A DNA stretch of 64,000 bases from Paraurantiacibacter namhicola (GTDB lineage: Bacteria > Pseudomonadota > Alphaproteobacteria > Sphingomonadales > Sphingomonadaceae): NCBI RefSeq assembly GCF_001687545.1, contig NZ_CP016545.1:1287001-1351000 (forward strand), given 5' to 3'. A program made the position numbers and the translations under genes. Of this stretch, positions 38,967 through 48,792 are shown in pieces (positions within the stretch are counted from its first letter, which is position 1; each line of letters starts with the position of its first letter). A model generated the notes under the pieces. It saw only the letters and a program-made list of their open reading frames with translations. It did no database searches and was not told the DNA's origin.

Positions 38967-39272
38967 ATGGCGAAACTGAGTTCCATAAACAAGAACGAGA
39001 AGCGTAAGGCTCTCGTCAAGAAGTATGCGGCCAAGTACGCGAAGCTGAAGGCTATCGCGGACGACAAGTCGCTCGACGACACGGAGCGCCTGATGGCGCG
39101 CCTGAAGATGGCGGAACTGCCGCGCAATGCGAATCCCACGCGCGTGCGCAACCGCTGCACCACCACCGGCCGCCCGCGCGGCTATTATCGCAAGTTCGGC
39201 GTGAACCGTATCGAACTGCGGAACCTCGGCAACAAGGGCCTGATCCCAGGCCTGACCAAGTCGAGCTGGTGA
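38967..39272 (+). CDS. rpsN: 30S ribosomal protein S14 (zinc-free form)
   Basis: Protein of 101 aa, the long C-minus form: it has a single Cys ([12 protein letters not shown]) and no CxxC pairs, so it does not need zinc. Confidence 0.96.
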   Translation: MAKLSSINKNEKRKALVKKYAAKYAKLKAIADDKSLDDTERLMARLKMAELPRNANPTRVRNRCTTTGRPRGYYRKFGVNRIELRNLGNKGLIPGLTKSSW

Positions 39273-39283
39273 GGTAATACGAG

Positions 39284-39679
39284 ATGGCAATGACCGATCC
39301 CCTGGGTGATATGCTCACCCGCATCCGCAACGGCCAGCAGGCGAAGAAGGATTCCGTCCTCTCGCCCGCCAGCAAGCTGCGTGCGAACGTCCTCGAAGTG
39401 CTCCAGCGCGAAGGCTACATCCGTGGCTTCAGCGAAGACGCTTCCGGCCGGCACCCCGCGCTGCGGATCGAACTGAAGTATTTCGAAGGCGAACCGGCTA
39501 TCAAGCACGTCGCCCGCGTCTCTAAGCCGGGCCGCCGCGTCTATTCGGGTTCCAAGGAACTGCCGAGTGTGCGCAACGGCCTTGGCATCTCCATCGTCTC
39601 GACGCCGCGCGGCGTGCTCTCGGATGCCGAAGCACGCACCGAAAACGTCGGCGGCGAAGTGCTGGCGGAGGTATTCTGA
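39284..39679 (+). CDS. rpsH: 30S ribosomal protein S8
   Basis: Protein of 131 aa. [20 protein letters not shown] at the start and the C-terminal [20 protein letters not shown]. In E. coli S8 represses the spc operon. TGATG overlap with rplF. Confidence 0.97.
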   Translation: MAMTDPLGDMLTRIRNGQQAKKDSVLSPASKLRANVLEVLQREGYIRGFSEDASGRHPALRIELKYFEGEPAIKHVARVSKPGRRVYSGSKELPSVRNGLGISIVSTPRGVLSDAEARTENVGGEVLAEVF

Positions 39680-40212
39680 TGAGCCGCATCGGCAAACAGC
39701 CGGTGGCGATCCCCAGCGGGGTCACCGCCAATATCGATAACGGCACGCTCAGCGTGAAGGGCCCGAAGGGCACGCTCAGCCTGGGCCTGTCCGACCTCAT
39801 CGACTACAAGGTCGAAGAGGGCGAGATCCTGGTGAAGCCGGCAAACGACAGCAAGCAGGCGCGCTCCTACTGGGGCATGCAGCGCACGCTGGTGTCGAAT
39901 CTGGTCGAAGGCGTCACGGAAGGGTTTTCCAAGACGCTGGAAATCTCGGGCGTCGGTTACCGTGCACAGTCGCAGGGCAAGACCCTGAAGCTGCAGCTCG
40001 GCTACAGCCACGATGTCGACATCGCCATCCCGGAAGGCCTGGAGGTGAAGACCCCGGACCAGACCACCGTGATCATTTCCGGCATGGACAAGCAGGCCGT
40101 TGGCCAGCTCGCCGCCGAAATCCGCCGCTGGCGCAAGCCCGAGCCCTACAAGGGCAAGGGCATCAAGTACCAGGGCGAATACGTCTTCCGCAAGGAAGGG
40201 AAGAAGAAGTAA
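39679..40212 (+). CDS. rplF: 50S ribosomal protein L6
   Basis: Protein of 177 aa. [15 protein letters not shown] and the C-terminal [20 protein letters not shown] are diagnostic. Confidence 0.97.
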   Translation: MSRIGKQPVAIPSGVTANIDNGTLSVKGPKGTLSLGLSDLIDYKVEEGEILVKPANDSKQARSYWGMQRTLVSNLVEGVTEGFSKTLEISGVGYRAQSQGKTLKLQLGYSHDVDIAIPEGLEVKTPDQTTVIISGMDKQAVGQLAAEIRRWRKPEPYKGKGIKYQGEYVFRKEGKKK

Positions 40213-40213
40213 G

Positions 40214-40558
40214 ATGGCCAAGCTTTCCCTTTTCGAACGCCGCCGTCGCCGCGTCCGCACTGCGCTTCGCAAGCGGTCCGGCAACAAGCCGCGTCTCTCC
40301 GTTCACCGCACGGGCCAGCACATCTATGCGCAGGTCATCGACGATGTCGAAGGCCGCACGGTTGCTGCTGCCAACACGCTGGGTGTCAAAGCCTCCGGCG
40401 CGAATATCGATGCTGCCGTCAAGGTGGGCAAGGATATCGCTGCCGCTGCCAAGAAGGCCGGCGTGACGACTGTCGTGTTCGACCGCGGCGGATACCTGTT
40501 CCATGGCCGCGTGAAAGCGCTGGCCGATGCCGCCCGTGAAGGCGGGCTGGAGTTCTGA
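40214..40558 (+). CDS. rplR: 50S ribosomal protein L18
   Basis: Protein of 114 aa from [15 protein letters not shown]; the longer frame overlaps rpl[21 protein letters not shown] and [20 protein letters not shown] are typical 5S-binding features. Confidence 0.97.
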   Translation: MAKLSLFERRRRRVRTALRKRSGNKPRLSVHRTGQHIYAQVIDDVEGRTVAAANTLGVKASGANIDAAVKVGKDIAAAAKKAGVTTVVFDRGGYLFHGRVKALADAAREGGLEF

Positions 40559-40560
40559 TC

Positions 40561-41496
40561 ATGGCTGACGACAAGAAGACCGAAAACGCCGAAGCCGAAA
40601 CCAAGGCGGCAGAAGCTACCGAAGCAAAGGCAACCGAAGCGAAGGCAACGGAAGCCAAGGCCGACGAAGCGAAGCCGGTCGAGATCGACCAGCCTGCTTC
40701 CGCCGAGACCGATCACGGCGTGAAGGAAGAGCCGGTCATCGCCAGCGAAGGCTCCACGCCGACGCCGACGACCGCCAGCACCGAAGCTGCGGACAACCAG
40801 TCTGCTGCTGCGGGTGATCCTGCCCAGCCGCGTACGCGTGAAAACGCCCGCGGTGGACGCGATGGCGGCCGTGGCGGCCGTGACAATCGCGGTGGTGGTG
40901 GCCGTGGCCGTGGTGGCCGCGACGATCGCCGTGGTGGCCGTGGCCGCAACGATGACGATGGCGAAGAGCTGATCGAGAAGCTGGTTCACATCAACCGTGT
41001 CTCCAAGACGGTGAAGGGCGGTAAGCGCTTCGGTTTCGCAGCCCTCGTGGTTGTCGGTGACGGCCAGGGCCGGGTCGGCTTCGGCCACGGCAAGGCCCGC
41101 GAAGTGCCGGAAGCCATCAACAAGGCGACCGCCGCTGCCAAGAAGAAGATGGTCCGCGTTCCGCTGAAGGAAGGCCGCACGCTTCACCACGACGGCAACG
41201 GCCGTTTCGGTGCCGGCAAGGTGACCATCCGCACCGCACCTCCGGGGACCGGCATCATCGCCGGTGGTCCGATGCGTGCCGTGTTCGAGAGCCTGGGTGT
41301 TTCCGATGTGGTGACCAAGTCGGTCGGCACGTCCAACCCCTACAACATGATCCGCGCCACGTTCGAAGCGCTGACCGACCAGACTTCGCCGAAGTCGGTC
41401 GCCCAGCGTCGCGGCAAGAAGGTCGCAGACCTTCTGGGTCGCGGTGGTGCCAGCGAAGCCGAGGCAGCCGCCGACGCTGCAGCGGTCACGGAGTAA
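40561..41496 (+). CDS. rpsE: 30S ribosomal protein S5 with long RGG-rich N-terminal extension
   Basis: Protein of 311 aa versus 167 in E. coli. The S5 core begins near residue 137 ([20 protein letters not shown]) and is complete. Residues 1-90 are Ala/Glu/Lys/Thr-rich with [15 protein letters not shown]-type repeats; residues 96-130 are packed with RGG and GRGG ([18 protein letters not shown]). The extension is in frame, has the same codon bias as the core, and follows rplR by 2 nt. Confidence 0.96.
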   Translation: MADDKKTENAEAETKAAEATEAKATEAKATEAKADEAKPVEIDQPASAETDHGVKEEPVIASEGSTPTPTTASTEAADNQSAAAGDPAQPRTRENARGGRDGGRGGRDNRGGGGRGRGGRDDRRGGRGRNDDDGEELIEKLVHINRVSKTVKGGKRFGFAALVVVGDGQGRVGFGHGKAREVPEAINKATAAAKKKMVRVPLKEGRTLHHDGNGRFGAGKVTIRTAPPGTGIIAGGPMRAVFESLGVSDVVTKSVGTSNPYNMIRATFEALTDQTSPKSVAQRRGKKVADLLGRGGASEAEAAADAAAVTE

Positions 41497-41501
41497 GCGA
41501 C

Positions 41502-41681
41502 ATGGCGAAGATCAAGATCAAGCAGATCGGCAGCCCGATCCGCCGCCCCAAGGACCAGCGCAAGACGCTGATCGGCCTTGGCCTGAACAAGATGCATAAG
41601 GTGGTGGAACTGGAAGACACCCCCGAAGTGCGCGGTGCGATCCGCAAGCTGCCGCACATGGTGCAGGTGGTCGAAGACTAA
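41502..41681 (+). CDS. rpmD: 50S ribosomal protein L30
   Basis: Protein of 59 aa read directly: [20 protein letters not shown], then [19 protein letters not shown] and an end at VQVVED. All hallmarks of bacterial L30 are present. It starts 5 nt after rpsE and is the last gene before the spc block is interrupted. Confidence 0.96.
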   Translation: MAKIKIKQIGSPIRRPKDQRKTLIGLGLNKMHKVVELEDTPEVRGAIRKLPHMVQVVED

Positions 41682-41707
41682 GTCTTCATCCGCCAGAACA
41701 ATAGGGA

Positions 41708-41742
41708 GGGCCTGCCGGGTGACCGGTGGGCCCTTCTTTTTT
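41708..41742 (+). terminator. Terminator after rpmD
   Basis: GGGCC-tg-CCGG-gtga-CCGG-tg-GGCCC (41708-41733) followed by TTCTTTTTT. It ends the first part of the spc block and lies 5 nt before the end of the antisense glycosyltransferase gene. Confidence 0.75.
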
Positions 41743-41746
41743 GCGC

Positions 41747-43027
41747 TCAGATCCCGGCATCCTGCAGGAATTGCGCCATCCGGCCCCGATAGGCGCCGAA
41801 AGTGTAGCGCCCGGCAGCGGCCTGCGCGTTGCTCCGCCAATGGGCGAGCCGATCGCGGTCGGAAATGGCGGCCTGCATGGCGTCGACCAGGAGATCGGTA
41901 TCCGGGCGTTGCAGCATGATGCCAGTGTCCGGTGTTACGGCATGGGCTGCGCGGTCGCTCTGGATCAGTGCCATTCCGCTCACCAGGGCCTCGTACAACA
42001 CGATGCCGCCGCCTTCGAAATAGGTCGGGAACAGCAGCACGTCGTGCTGCGCCATGATCTCGGGGATCTGGTTGCGGGGGAGGGAGCCTGTGAAGTGCAC
42101 ACGCTCACGGTATGAGGCGAGCATGCGCTCCGGCACCCCCATAGCGCCCACCACCGTCAGGCTGGCTTCGTTGGCGGGCAGGCGGGCAATGGCTTCGAGT
42201 ACGTGATGGATGCCCTTTCGCGGGATGCCGAGGCCGACGAACAGGAAACGGACCGGCGCTCCTTTCGGTGCGGGTGAGGGCGTGGGGAGGGCCGCGAAAT
42301 GCGCCGCATCGAAGCCGTATTCCAGCACGCGAGTCTTTGCGGCCACAGCCGGCCCTTCGAACTCTGCCAGCGTTTCCTTCGCAAACTCGCAGCCTACCAG
42401 GATGTGATCGGCCAGCTCGTGCTCGGCAACGGCGCGGTCTATCTCGCGGTCGCTGGCCTGCTTGCCGGGATTGAGGAACCAGTCGCCATAGCTGGTTTCA
42501 AGCATGGCCATATCGCGATTGTAGGCGCGGGGGTCGCCGATAGTGCGGTCCAGGATTGCAGTGCGTCCTGCCTGCTTGCCCAAGGCGAATGCGACGTCGG
42601 CGCTGTTGTTGTATCCCCAGAGCGCGAATTGCCGGTCGGAGTGGATGTCGTCGGCGAGCCTGCCTTGCCAATGTCCATTACCCCAATGGTCGATCCGCTC
42701 GGCGAGGCGCGCCAGGCCGAGCCGTGCGGTCAGGCGCTCCACCCATTCGGTCTTCCCGCCCACGCGCAGTTGGTCATCATCTAATTTACCGGCCAGTCCG
42801 GCCGCATCGAACCGGCGGAATTCTGCCGCAAACGTCCTTCCAAGAGCGCCAGGAAGACCTTCCAACACATAAGGCCATTGTCCGGGCTGCCGCAGGATGG
42901 ATGTCGCGTAAAAGGCCAGCCGATCCAGCTCGTGCAGGGCACGCGCCGTTTGCCAGCTGTGCTGTGTGCCGGGGTGGAAGACTGCTATTGCCTGCTTCGC
43001 CACGCTGGTTTCCCGCTCCCCGGCCAT
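41747..43027 (-). CDS. GT4-family glycosyltransferase inside the spc operon
   Basis: Protein of 426 aa on the strand opposite the ribosomal genes. The C-terminal GT-B half is clear: VRFLFVGLGIPRKGIHHVLE, LTVVGAMGVPERML, VHFTGSLPRNQIPEIMAQHD and FPTYFEGGGIVLYEALVSG (the EX7E-type site). The N-terminal half has HPGTQHSWQTARAL. Base composition is similar to the surroundings, so a recent import is not obvious. A role in surface polysaccharide or glycolipid synthesis is inferred from the family only. Confidence 0.85.
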   Translation of the reverse strand: MAGERETSVAKQAIAVFHPGTQHSWQTARALHELDRLAFYATSILRQPGQWPYVLEGLPGALGRTFAAEFRRFDAAGLAGKLDDDQLRVGGKTEWVERLTARLGLARLAERIDHWGNGHWQGRLADDIHSDRQFALWGYNNSADVAFALGKQAGRTAILDRTIGDPRAYNRDMAMLETSYGDWFLNPGKQASDREIDRAVAEHELADHILVGCEFAKETLAEFEGPAVAAKTRVLEYGFDAAHFAALPTPSPAPKGAPVRFLFVGLGIPRKGIHHVLEAIARLPANEASLTVVGAMGVPERMLASYRERVHFTGSLPRNQIPEIMAQHDVLLFPTYFEGGGIVLYEALVSGMALIQSDRAAHAVTPDTGIMLQRPDTDLLVDAMQAAISDRDRLAHWRSNAQAAAGRYTFGAYRGRMAQFLQDAGI

Positions 43028-43162
43028 CGGCTACGATCCAGTCGCCGCTCAGTAGGGCCGTATCACGCGAACTCGCAGCAAAGAAGGGGGTGACAAGTGC
43101 GCCCCGCGCGGCTATCGGGCCCGCTTCCCAACAGCGCGAACAAAAGCGAAAGCGAGTGCATT

Positions 43163-43711
43163 ATGACTATCAAGCTGAACGAACTTCGTGACAACCCCGG
43201 TGCCCGCAAGGACCGCATCCGCGTCGGCCGCGGTATCGGTTCCGGCAAGGGCAAGACCGCTGGCCGTGGCCAGAAGGGCCAGAAGAGCCGCTCCGGCGTT
43301 GCCATCAAGGGTTTCGAAGGCGGCCAGATGCCGCTGCACATGCGCCTGCCGAAGCGCGGCTTCAACAACCCGTTCGGCAAGGACTATGCCGAAGTGAACA
43401 TCGGCATGGTGCAGAAGTTCATCGACGCCAAGAAGCTCGACGGCAAGAAGACCATCGACCACGAAGCGCTGAAGGCTGCCGGCCTCGCACGCGGTGGTAA
43501 GGATGGCGTCCGCCTGCTGGGCAAGGGCGAACTGAAGGCTAAGGCCAAGTTCGTGGTTGCCGGTGCCAGCAAGGGCGCCATTGAAGCAGTCGAAAAGGCC
43601 GGCGGTTCCGTGGAAGTGATCGCCAAGGGCCAGCCCGAGCACGAAAAGAAGGCTGCACGGGCCGAAACCAACAAGGCCGCACGGGCCAAGAAGGCCGAAA
43701 AGGCCGGTTGA
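43163..43711 (+). CDS. rplO: 50S ribosomal protein L15
   Basis: Protein of 182 aa from [40 protein letters not shown] and [18 protein letters not shown] are intact. A Lys/Ala-rich C-terminal tail ([19 protein letters not shown]) is extra compared with E. coli. Separated from rpmD by the antisense glycosyltransferase, so it needs its own promoter in 43028-43162. Confidence 0.97.
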   Translation: MTIKLNELRDNPGARKDRIRVGRGIGSGKGKTAGRGQKGQKSRSGVAIKGFEGGQMPLHMRLPKRGFNNPFGKDYAEVNIGMVQKFIDAKKLDGKKTIDHEALKAAGLARGGKDGVRLLGKGELKAKAKFVVAGASKGAIEAVEKAGGSVEVIAKGQPEHEKKAARAETNKAARAKKAEKAG

Positions 43712-43724
43712 TCGGGAAAAATTG

Positions 43725-43752
43725 GGCGCAGGGTTCGACAATGACCCTGCGC
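43725..43752 (+). promoter_or_regulatory. Perfect hairpin between rplO and secY
   Basis: GGCGCAGGGT (43725-43734) pairs fully with ACCCTGCGCC (43743-43752) around an 8-nt loop. Only TT follows, so partial termination or mRNA processing is more likely than full termination. Confidence 0.5.
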
Positions 43753-43813
43753 CTTCCTATCTGTATCGCCTGAGCCGGGAGGGACCGGCCCAACGTCAGG
43801 ATATCCGGTTACC

Positions 43814-45178
43814 ATGGCTTCACGTGCCGACAACTTCGCCAGCAATCTGAGCCTTGCCAATTTCAGCAAGGCGACAGAACTGCGCCAGCGCATCTGGTTC
43901 ACCATCGGGGCGCTCGTCGTCTTCCGTTTCCTCAGCTTCGTCCCGCTGCCCGGTGTGAACCCGGCCGCGCTGGACCAGCTGTATGACCAGACCCGCGGCG
44001 GCATCCTCGACCTGTTCAACACGTTCTCCGGCGGCAGCCTGGAGCGTATGAGCCTGATCGCGCTGGGCGTGATGCCCTACATCACCGCCTCCATCGTGAT
44101 CCAGCTGGCCTCCTCGCTCCACCCGGCGCTGATGGCGCTGAAGAAGGAAGGCGAGGCCGGCCGCAAGAAGCTGAACCAGTACACCCGCTACGGCACGGTC
44201 TTCCTGTGCGCGATCCAGGGCTATTTCCTGGCGACGGGCCTTGAATCCTACGCCGCGCAGAGCGGTCTGGCCGCCGTGGTCGACCCCGGTTTCCTGTTCC
44301 GTATCGTGGCCGTCATCAGCCTGATCGGCGGCACCATGTTCCTGCTGTGGCTGGGTGAGCAGATCACCAGCCGCGGCATCGGTAACGGCGTCTCTCTGAT
44401 CATCATGGCGGGCATCGTCGCCCAGTTCCCGACCTTTACCGTCAACCTGTTTGAAGGTGGTCGTGAAGGCTCCATTTCCGCTGGCCTGATCGTGGGCCTG
44501 GTGGTGATGATCATCCTGCTGATCCTGTTCATCTGCTTCATGGAGCGCGCCCAGCGGCGCCTGCTGATCCAGTATCCCAAGCGCGCCAACCAGCGCGGGA
44601 TGATGCAGGCGGACCGCAGCCACCTGCCGCTGAAGCTGAACACGGCCGGCGTTATCCCGCCGATCTTCGCCAGCTCGCTGCTGCTGTTGCCGCTGACGAT
44701 CACGCAGTTCGCCGGTAATTCTATCGATTCCGAAAGCACCGGCGGCGGCATCATCGATACGCTGAACATCTACCTGCAGCACGGGCAGCCGATCTACATG
44801 CTGCTGTATGCGGCGCTGATCATCTTCTTCTGCTTCTTCTACACCGCGGTTGTCTTCAACCCGGAAGACACGGCGGAGAACCTGAAGAAGAACGGCGGCT
44901 TCATCCCCGGCATCCGTCCTGGCAAGCGGACTTCCGATTACCTCGACTATGTGCTGACGCGCGTGACGGTGATCGGCGCAGCTTACCTGACCGTGGTCTG
45001 CGTGGTTCCGGAATGGGCCATAGCACAGACCGGCCTTCCGCTGTTCCTGGGCGGGACCAGCCTGCTGATCGTCGTGAACGTCACCGTGGATACGATCAGC
45101 CAGATCCAGTCCCACTTGCTGGCGCACCAGTATGGCGACCTCATCAAAAAAGCTAAGTTGAAGGGTCGTCTGCGCTAG
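43814..45178 (+). CDS. secY: Preprotein translocase subunit SecY
   Basis: Channel subunit of SecYEG; 454 aa with ten TM segments. FNTFSGGSLERMSLIALGVMP, the plug region, GEQITSRGIGNGVSL in loop C4-C5 and FNPEDTAENLKKNGGFIPGI are family signatures. Begins 102 nt after rplO. Confidence 0.97.
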   Translation: MASRADNFASNLSLANFSKATELRQRIWFTIGALVVFRFLSFVPLPGVNPAALDQLYDQTRGGILDLFNTFSGGSLERMSLIALGVMPYITASIVIQLASSLHPALMALKKEGEAGRKKLNQYTRYGTVFLCAIQGYFLATGLESYAAQSGLAAVVDPGFLFRIVAVISLIGGTMFLLWLGEQITSRGIGNGVSLIIMAGIVAQFPTFTVNLFEGGREGSISAGLIVGLVVMIILLILFICFMERAQRRLLIQYPKRANQRGMMQADRSHLPLKLNTAGVIPPIFASSLLLLPLTITQFAGNSIDSESTGGGIIDTLNIYLQHGQPIYMLLYAALIIFFCFFYTAVVFNPEDTAENLKKNGGFIPGIRPGKRTSDYLDYVLTRVTVIGAAYLTVVCVVPEWAIAQTGLPLFLGGTSLLIVVNVTVDTISQIQSHLLAHQYGDLIKKAKLKGRLR

Positions 45179-45208
45179 GGCAGAAACAGGCGTGAAGGGG
45201 ATTCGCTT

Positions 45209-45856
45209 GTGAATATCATCCTGTTGGGCCCTCCGGGCGCAGGCAAGGGGACGCAGTCCCACCTGCTGGAAGAGCATCATGGCATGCGCCAGCTTTCCAC
45301 CGGGGACATGCTGCGCGCTGCCGTGAAGGCGCAGACGCCTGTCGGCATCCGGGCCAAGAAGGTGATGGATGCAGGCGAGCTGGTCTCGGACGAGATCGTG
45401 TCCGCCCTGATCGATGCCGAGCTGACCGCCATGGGCGATGCTGTGGGCGCCATCTTCGACGGCTATCCCCGCACCGCCGCGCAGGCCGAACAGCTCGACG
45501 GGATCCTGGGCCAGCACGGGCGCCAGCTCGACCATGTGATCGAACTCCATGTCGACGAAGACGCTCTGGTCGAGCGTATCTGCGGCCGCTTCACCTGTGC
45601 CGAGTGCGGCGAAGGCTATCACGACGAATTCAAGCAGCCCGAGACCGAGGGCAAGTGCGACAAGTGCGGCAGCACCGAATTCAAGCGCCGGCCCGACGAT
45701 AACGAGGAAACCGTCCGCAAGCGGATGGAGGAATATCGCGCCAAGACCGCGCCGATCCTTCCGCTGTATGAAGAACGCGGCATCGTGACGCGCGTGGACG
45801 GCATGGCCCCGATCGACGATGTCACCACCAGCATCGAGAAAGTCCTTCGCGGCTGA
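45209..45856 (+). CDS. adk: Adenylate kinase (zinc-lid form)
   Basis: ATP:AMP phosphotransferase of 215 aa with GTG start. P-loop GPPGAGKGTQ, AMP site QLSTGDMLRAAV and FDGYPRTAAQAEQL. The LID carries a Cys4 zinc site (CAEC and CDKC), unlike the Cys-free lid of E. coli. Follows secY by 30 nt. Confidence 0.96.
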   Translation: MNIILLGPPGAGKGTQSHLLEEHHGMRQLSTGDMLRAAVKAQTPVGIRAKKVMDAGELVSDEIVSALIDAELTAMGDAVGAIFDGYPRTAAQAEQLDGILGQHGRQLDHVIELHVDEDALVERICGRFTCAECGEGYHDEFKQPETEGKCDKCGSTEFKRRPDDNEETVRKRMEEYRAKTAPILPLYEERGIVTRVDGMAPIDDVTTSIEKVLRG

Positions 45857-45913
45857 TGGTTCGCGGCAGGCCCCTGCCGCGTTTCCAGACAAACCTTACC
45901 GGAAACTGCGCCG

Positions 45914-46993
45914 ATGTTCGGTAGCTGGCGCCTGCTGCTGGCGATGGAAGTGGTCGTCTTCCACCTGCTGCATGTGAACCTGATCGGCATGTATGCCGTG
46001 TTCGCATTCTTCGCCCTGTCGGGCTTCCTGATGACCGCCATCATGCAGCGGACCTACGGCTATTCCGCAGCCGGCGTGGGGCGCTTCGCCCTCAATCGCG
46101 CGGTCAGGCTTTACCCGGGAAACCTGTTCGCCATCGCTGTCATGCTGGCGGTCATGCTCTGGTTCGGGCCCGGGGTCGACGACGGTATCGGTGACCGGAT
46201 CGGCATTCCGGGAGACGTGGCGGCCTGGGCGCGCAATCTCACCATGGTCTATCCCGCGATGCTGCCCTCGCAGCTGGACCCGAAGCTGGTTCCCCAGACG
46301 TGGGCGCTGACGGTGGAGCTGTTCTATTACGCCCTCATCGCGCTGGGCCTGTCGCGCACGCCGCTGCGCTGCTGGCTGTGGCTGGCGGCGGGCCTCGCCT
46401 ACCTCGCTTATGGGTTTGTCGCCGATTTCGGCGAGACGCGCGCCTACAGCGCCATTCCGGCCGGCTCCGTGCCCTTCGCGCTGGGAGCGCTGGCGTGGCA
46501 TTACCGCGAAAGGCTCGTGACAGCTCAGCATGCCGTGCGGCGGTGCCTTGGCCTGGTGGCCCTTCGCTACGGCGTGTGGTTTGCCGCAGTGGCGGCCTTT
46601 TCCGCGCTGACCATGGACTGGCGGATGGTCGCCATCGGGAATGTGCTGAACGCCGCCATCGCCGCGCTGCTGGCTGCGCAGCTGTTTGCCTTGCGTCCGG
46701 CGGGCAGGGCCGCATGGCTCGACAAGCTGCTGGGCGATTTCAGCTATCCGGTCTACCTGCTGCACTGGGCCGCGATGCTGGTGGCCGGCGCCCTGGTCTT
46801 CGGACAGGCGAGCAGCGGGATGGACGCGCGCGGTGTGCAGACCTTCCTCGTCACGCTTCCGGTCCTCGCGGCCTTTTGCGCGGTCCTCGTTTTCGCTATC
46901 GACAGGCCCCTGGAGGCATGGCGCGACCGCATACGCAGCGCGGCTGCCGCACGGGTGGCCGATGGCGAGGCAATCGCCGCGCGCGTGCCCTGA
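45914..46993 (+). CDS. Acyltransferase family 3 (OafA/YrhL-like) membrane protein
   Basis: Protein of 359 aa with about ten TM segments. WRLLLAMEVVVFHLLHVN carries the catalytic His of acyltransferase-3, followed by FFALSGFLMTAIMQ and RFALNRAVRLYPG (the R..R/E motif). The typical first residues LD.LRG.A are partly missing (starts MFGSWRLLLA), so the N-terminus is short by a few residues. Acceptor unknown; surface glycan or lipid acylation is likely. It interrupts the usual adk-rpsM junction. Confidence 0.85.
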   Translation: MFGSWRLLLAMEVVVFHLLHVNLIGMYAVFAFFALSGFLMTAIMQRTYGYSAAGVGRFALNRAVRLYPGNLFAIAVMLAVMLWFGPGVDDGIGDRIGIPGDVAAWARNLTMVYPAMLPSQLDPKLVPQTWALTVELFYYALIALGLSRTPLRCWLWLAAGLAYLAYGFVADFGETRAYSAIPAGSVPFALGALAWHYRERLVTAQHAVRRCLGLVALRYGVWFAAVAAFSALTMDWRMVAIGNVLNAAIAALLAAQLFALRPAGRAAWLDKLLGDFSYPVYLLHWAAMLVAGALVFGQASSGMDARGVQTFLVTLPVLAAFCAVLVFAIDRPLEAWRDRIRSAAAARVADGEAIAARVP

Positions 46994-47014
46994 AGGACCG
47001 ACCGGAGGACTGCC

Positions 47015-47566
47015 GTGAAGACACTTGCGACCGCACTGGCCCTGATGGCCGCATCGACCCTGCCCGCCGCCACCGCACAGGCCGAAGTGCTGCAGGCGAG
47101 CGAGCGCGGCTTCGTGACGCAGGCCGAAGTGACCATACAGGCCGGCCCCGATGCCGTGTGGGGCGCGCTGGTGCAGCCTGCCCGCTGGTGGAACCCGCAG
47201 CACAGCTGGTCGCTCGACGGGGCGAACTTCCGCATGGATCCGCGCGCGGGCGGCTGCTTCTGCGAGACCATGCCCGGTGGCGGCTCTGTCGAGCACATGC
47301 GGGTCATCCAGGCCGTGCCGGGCCGAATGCTGCGAATGTCGGGCGCGCTCGGCCCGCTGCAGCCGGAAGCCTATCACGGCACGCTCTCCATCGTGCTGGA
47401 GGAAGCGCGGGAAGGGGAGACGCTTGTGACTTGGACTTACGTGGTGGGCGGATACGGGCGTTACCCGCTGGGACAGCTCGCCGGGCCGGTCGATTCCGTG
47501 CAATCGGAACAGCTCGGAAGACTGGCCAGCCTGCTCGAAACCGGCTCGCCGGACATGGGCGAATAA
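47015..47566 (+). CDS. Exported SRPBCC/START-like protein
   Basis: Protein of 183 aa with GTG start and SD GGAGGA at 47003. Signal peptide MKTLATALALMAASTLPAAT ending near AQA. The mature part is one SRPBCC fold: FVTQAEVTIQAGPDAVWGAL, WWNPQHSW, GGGSVEHMRVIQAVPGRMLR and a C-terminal helix. An exported member of this normally cytosolic fold is uncommon. Follows the acyltransferase by 21 nt; role unknown. Confidence 0.8.
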   Translation: MKTLATALALMAASTLPAATAQAEVLQASERGFVTQAEVTIQAGPDAVWGALVQPARWWNPQHSWSLDGANFRMDPRAGGCFCETMPGGGSVEHMRVIQAVPGRMLRMSGALGPLQPEAYHGTLSIVLEEAREGETLVTWTYVVGGYGRYPLGQLAGPVDSVQSEQLGRLASLLETGSPDMGE

Positions 47567-47666
47567 GCCCACCCTTTGACGCCGGGCCGGCAAGCCCCTA
47601 TATCGTCCCAGACGGCCAAGGGGCCGGAGAGGCAGGCGGCGATTGCTCGCATGTCCCTTTGCGCGG

Positions 47667-47760
47667 TTGACGCAGGGTGAGAATCGCCCTAAGCGCCCGT
47701 TCATTCGACACGTGTTGGACAGTCCGGCAGGCGAGCCATGTGCGCGCCATCCGGACTTTT
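47667..47760 (+). promoter_or_regulatory. Candidate rpsM promoter and leader hairpin
   Basis: TTGACG (47667) with 17-nt spacing to TAAGCG is a weak promoter candidate. Downstream, AGTCCGG (47721) pairs with CCGGACT (47751-47757) and then TTTT, which resembles an attenuator. rpsM begins at 47858. The rest of the 291-nt spacer shows no coding pattern. Confidence 0.4.
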
Positions 47761-47857
47761 CGCGTTACGGCGCAGGCAGGTATCGGATGAAAGCGTTGAG
47801 ATAGGGGGCGGGCCCGTCATGGTAACCTGCCTTTCCCTGTGGAGCATGGAGAATTAA

Positions 47858-48226
47858 GTGGCTCGTATTGCCGGGGTAAACATCCCCACCAACAAGCGTG
47901 TAATCATCGCGCTTACCTACATTCACGGAATCGGTCGCACGACTGCCGTGGAAATCGCCGACAAGCTGGGCATCGATCACACCGCGCGTGTGCAGGACCT
48001 GACGGACGAAGAAGTCCTGCGGATCCGTGAAACCATCGATTCCGATTACCAGGTCGAAGGTGACCTGCGTCGCGATACCGCAATGAACATCAAGCGCCTG
48101 ATGGACCTGGCCTGCTATCGCGGCCTGCGTCACCGTAAGGGCCTGCCCGTTCGCGGCCAGCGCACGCACACCAATGCCCGTACCCGCAAGGGCAAGGCAA
48201 AGCCGATCGCCGGCAAGAAGAAGTAA
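47858..48226 (+). CDS. rpsM: 30S ribosomal protein S13
   Basis: Protein of 122 aa with GTG start. [20 protein letters not shown] and the C-terminal [20 protein letters not shown]. First gene of the alpha block. Confidence 0.96.
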   Translation: MARIAGVNIPTNKRVIIALTYIHGIGRTTAVEIADKLGIDHTARVQDLTDEEVLRIRETIDSDYQVEGDLRRDTAMNIKRLMDLACYRGLRHRKGLPVRGQRTHTNARTRKGKAKPIAGKKK

Positions 48227-48284
48227 GCGAGGAGCCTAGCCCTTACGCTTTTCCCTTCTTTCGAGACACGAGGAAACACAGACA

Positions 48285-48674
48285 ATGGCACGCGAACCAG
48301 GCCGGGTACGGCGCCGCGACAAGAAGAACATCAGCAGTGGCGTCGCGCACGTCAATGCCAGCTTCAACAACACGATGATCACCATCACCGATGCCCAGGG
48401 CAATGCGATCAGCTGGTCCAGCGCCGGCATGATGGGCTTCAAGGGCAGCCGCAAGTCCACTCCGTATGCCGCCCAGGTGGCTGCGGACGACGCCGGCAAG
48501 AAGGCCGCCGAACACGGCGTGCGTACCCTGGAAGTCGAGATCAAGGGCCCGGGCAGCGGCCGCGAAAGCGCGCTGCGGGCTCTCCAGGCGGTGGGTTTCA
48601 CCATCACCAGCATTCGCGACGTCACGCCGATCCCGCACAATGGTGTGCGGCCGTCCAAGCGTCGTCGCGTCTGA
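48285..48674 (+). CDS. rpsK: 30S ribosomal protein S11
   Basis: Protein of 129 aa. [20 protein letters not shown] and [15 protein letters not shown] at the C-terminus are diagnostic. Confidence 0.97.
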   Translation: MAREPGRVRRRDKKNISSGVAHVNASFNNTMITITDAQGNAISWSSAGMMGFKGSRKSTPYAAQVAADDAGKKAAEHGVRTLEVEIKGPGSGRESALRALQAVGFTITSIRDVTPIPHNGVRPSKRRRV

Positions 48675-48688
48675 TCCGAACCTGCCGA

Positions 48689-48715
48689 GCGGGGCCGCAG
48701 GATCCACGGCCCCGC
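48689..48715 (+). promoter_or_regulatory. Perfect hairpin between rpsK and rpoA
   Basis: GCGGGGCCG (48689-48697) pairs with CGGCCCCGC (48707-48715). No T-run follows. Confidence 0.45.
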
Positions 48716-48792
48716 ACCAGCAATTCGCATCGGCCGCGGCGCTCCCTGCGCCCGCGGCCTTTGCCATAGTTACAACACCTTAGGGGATATCC

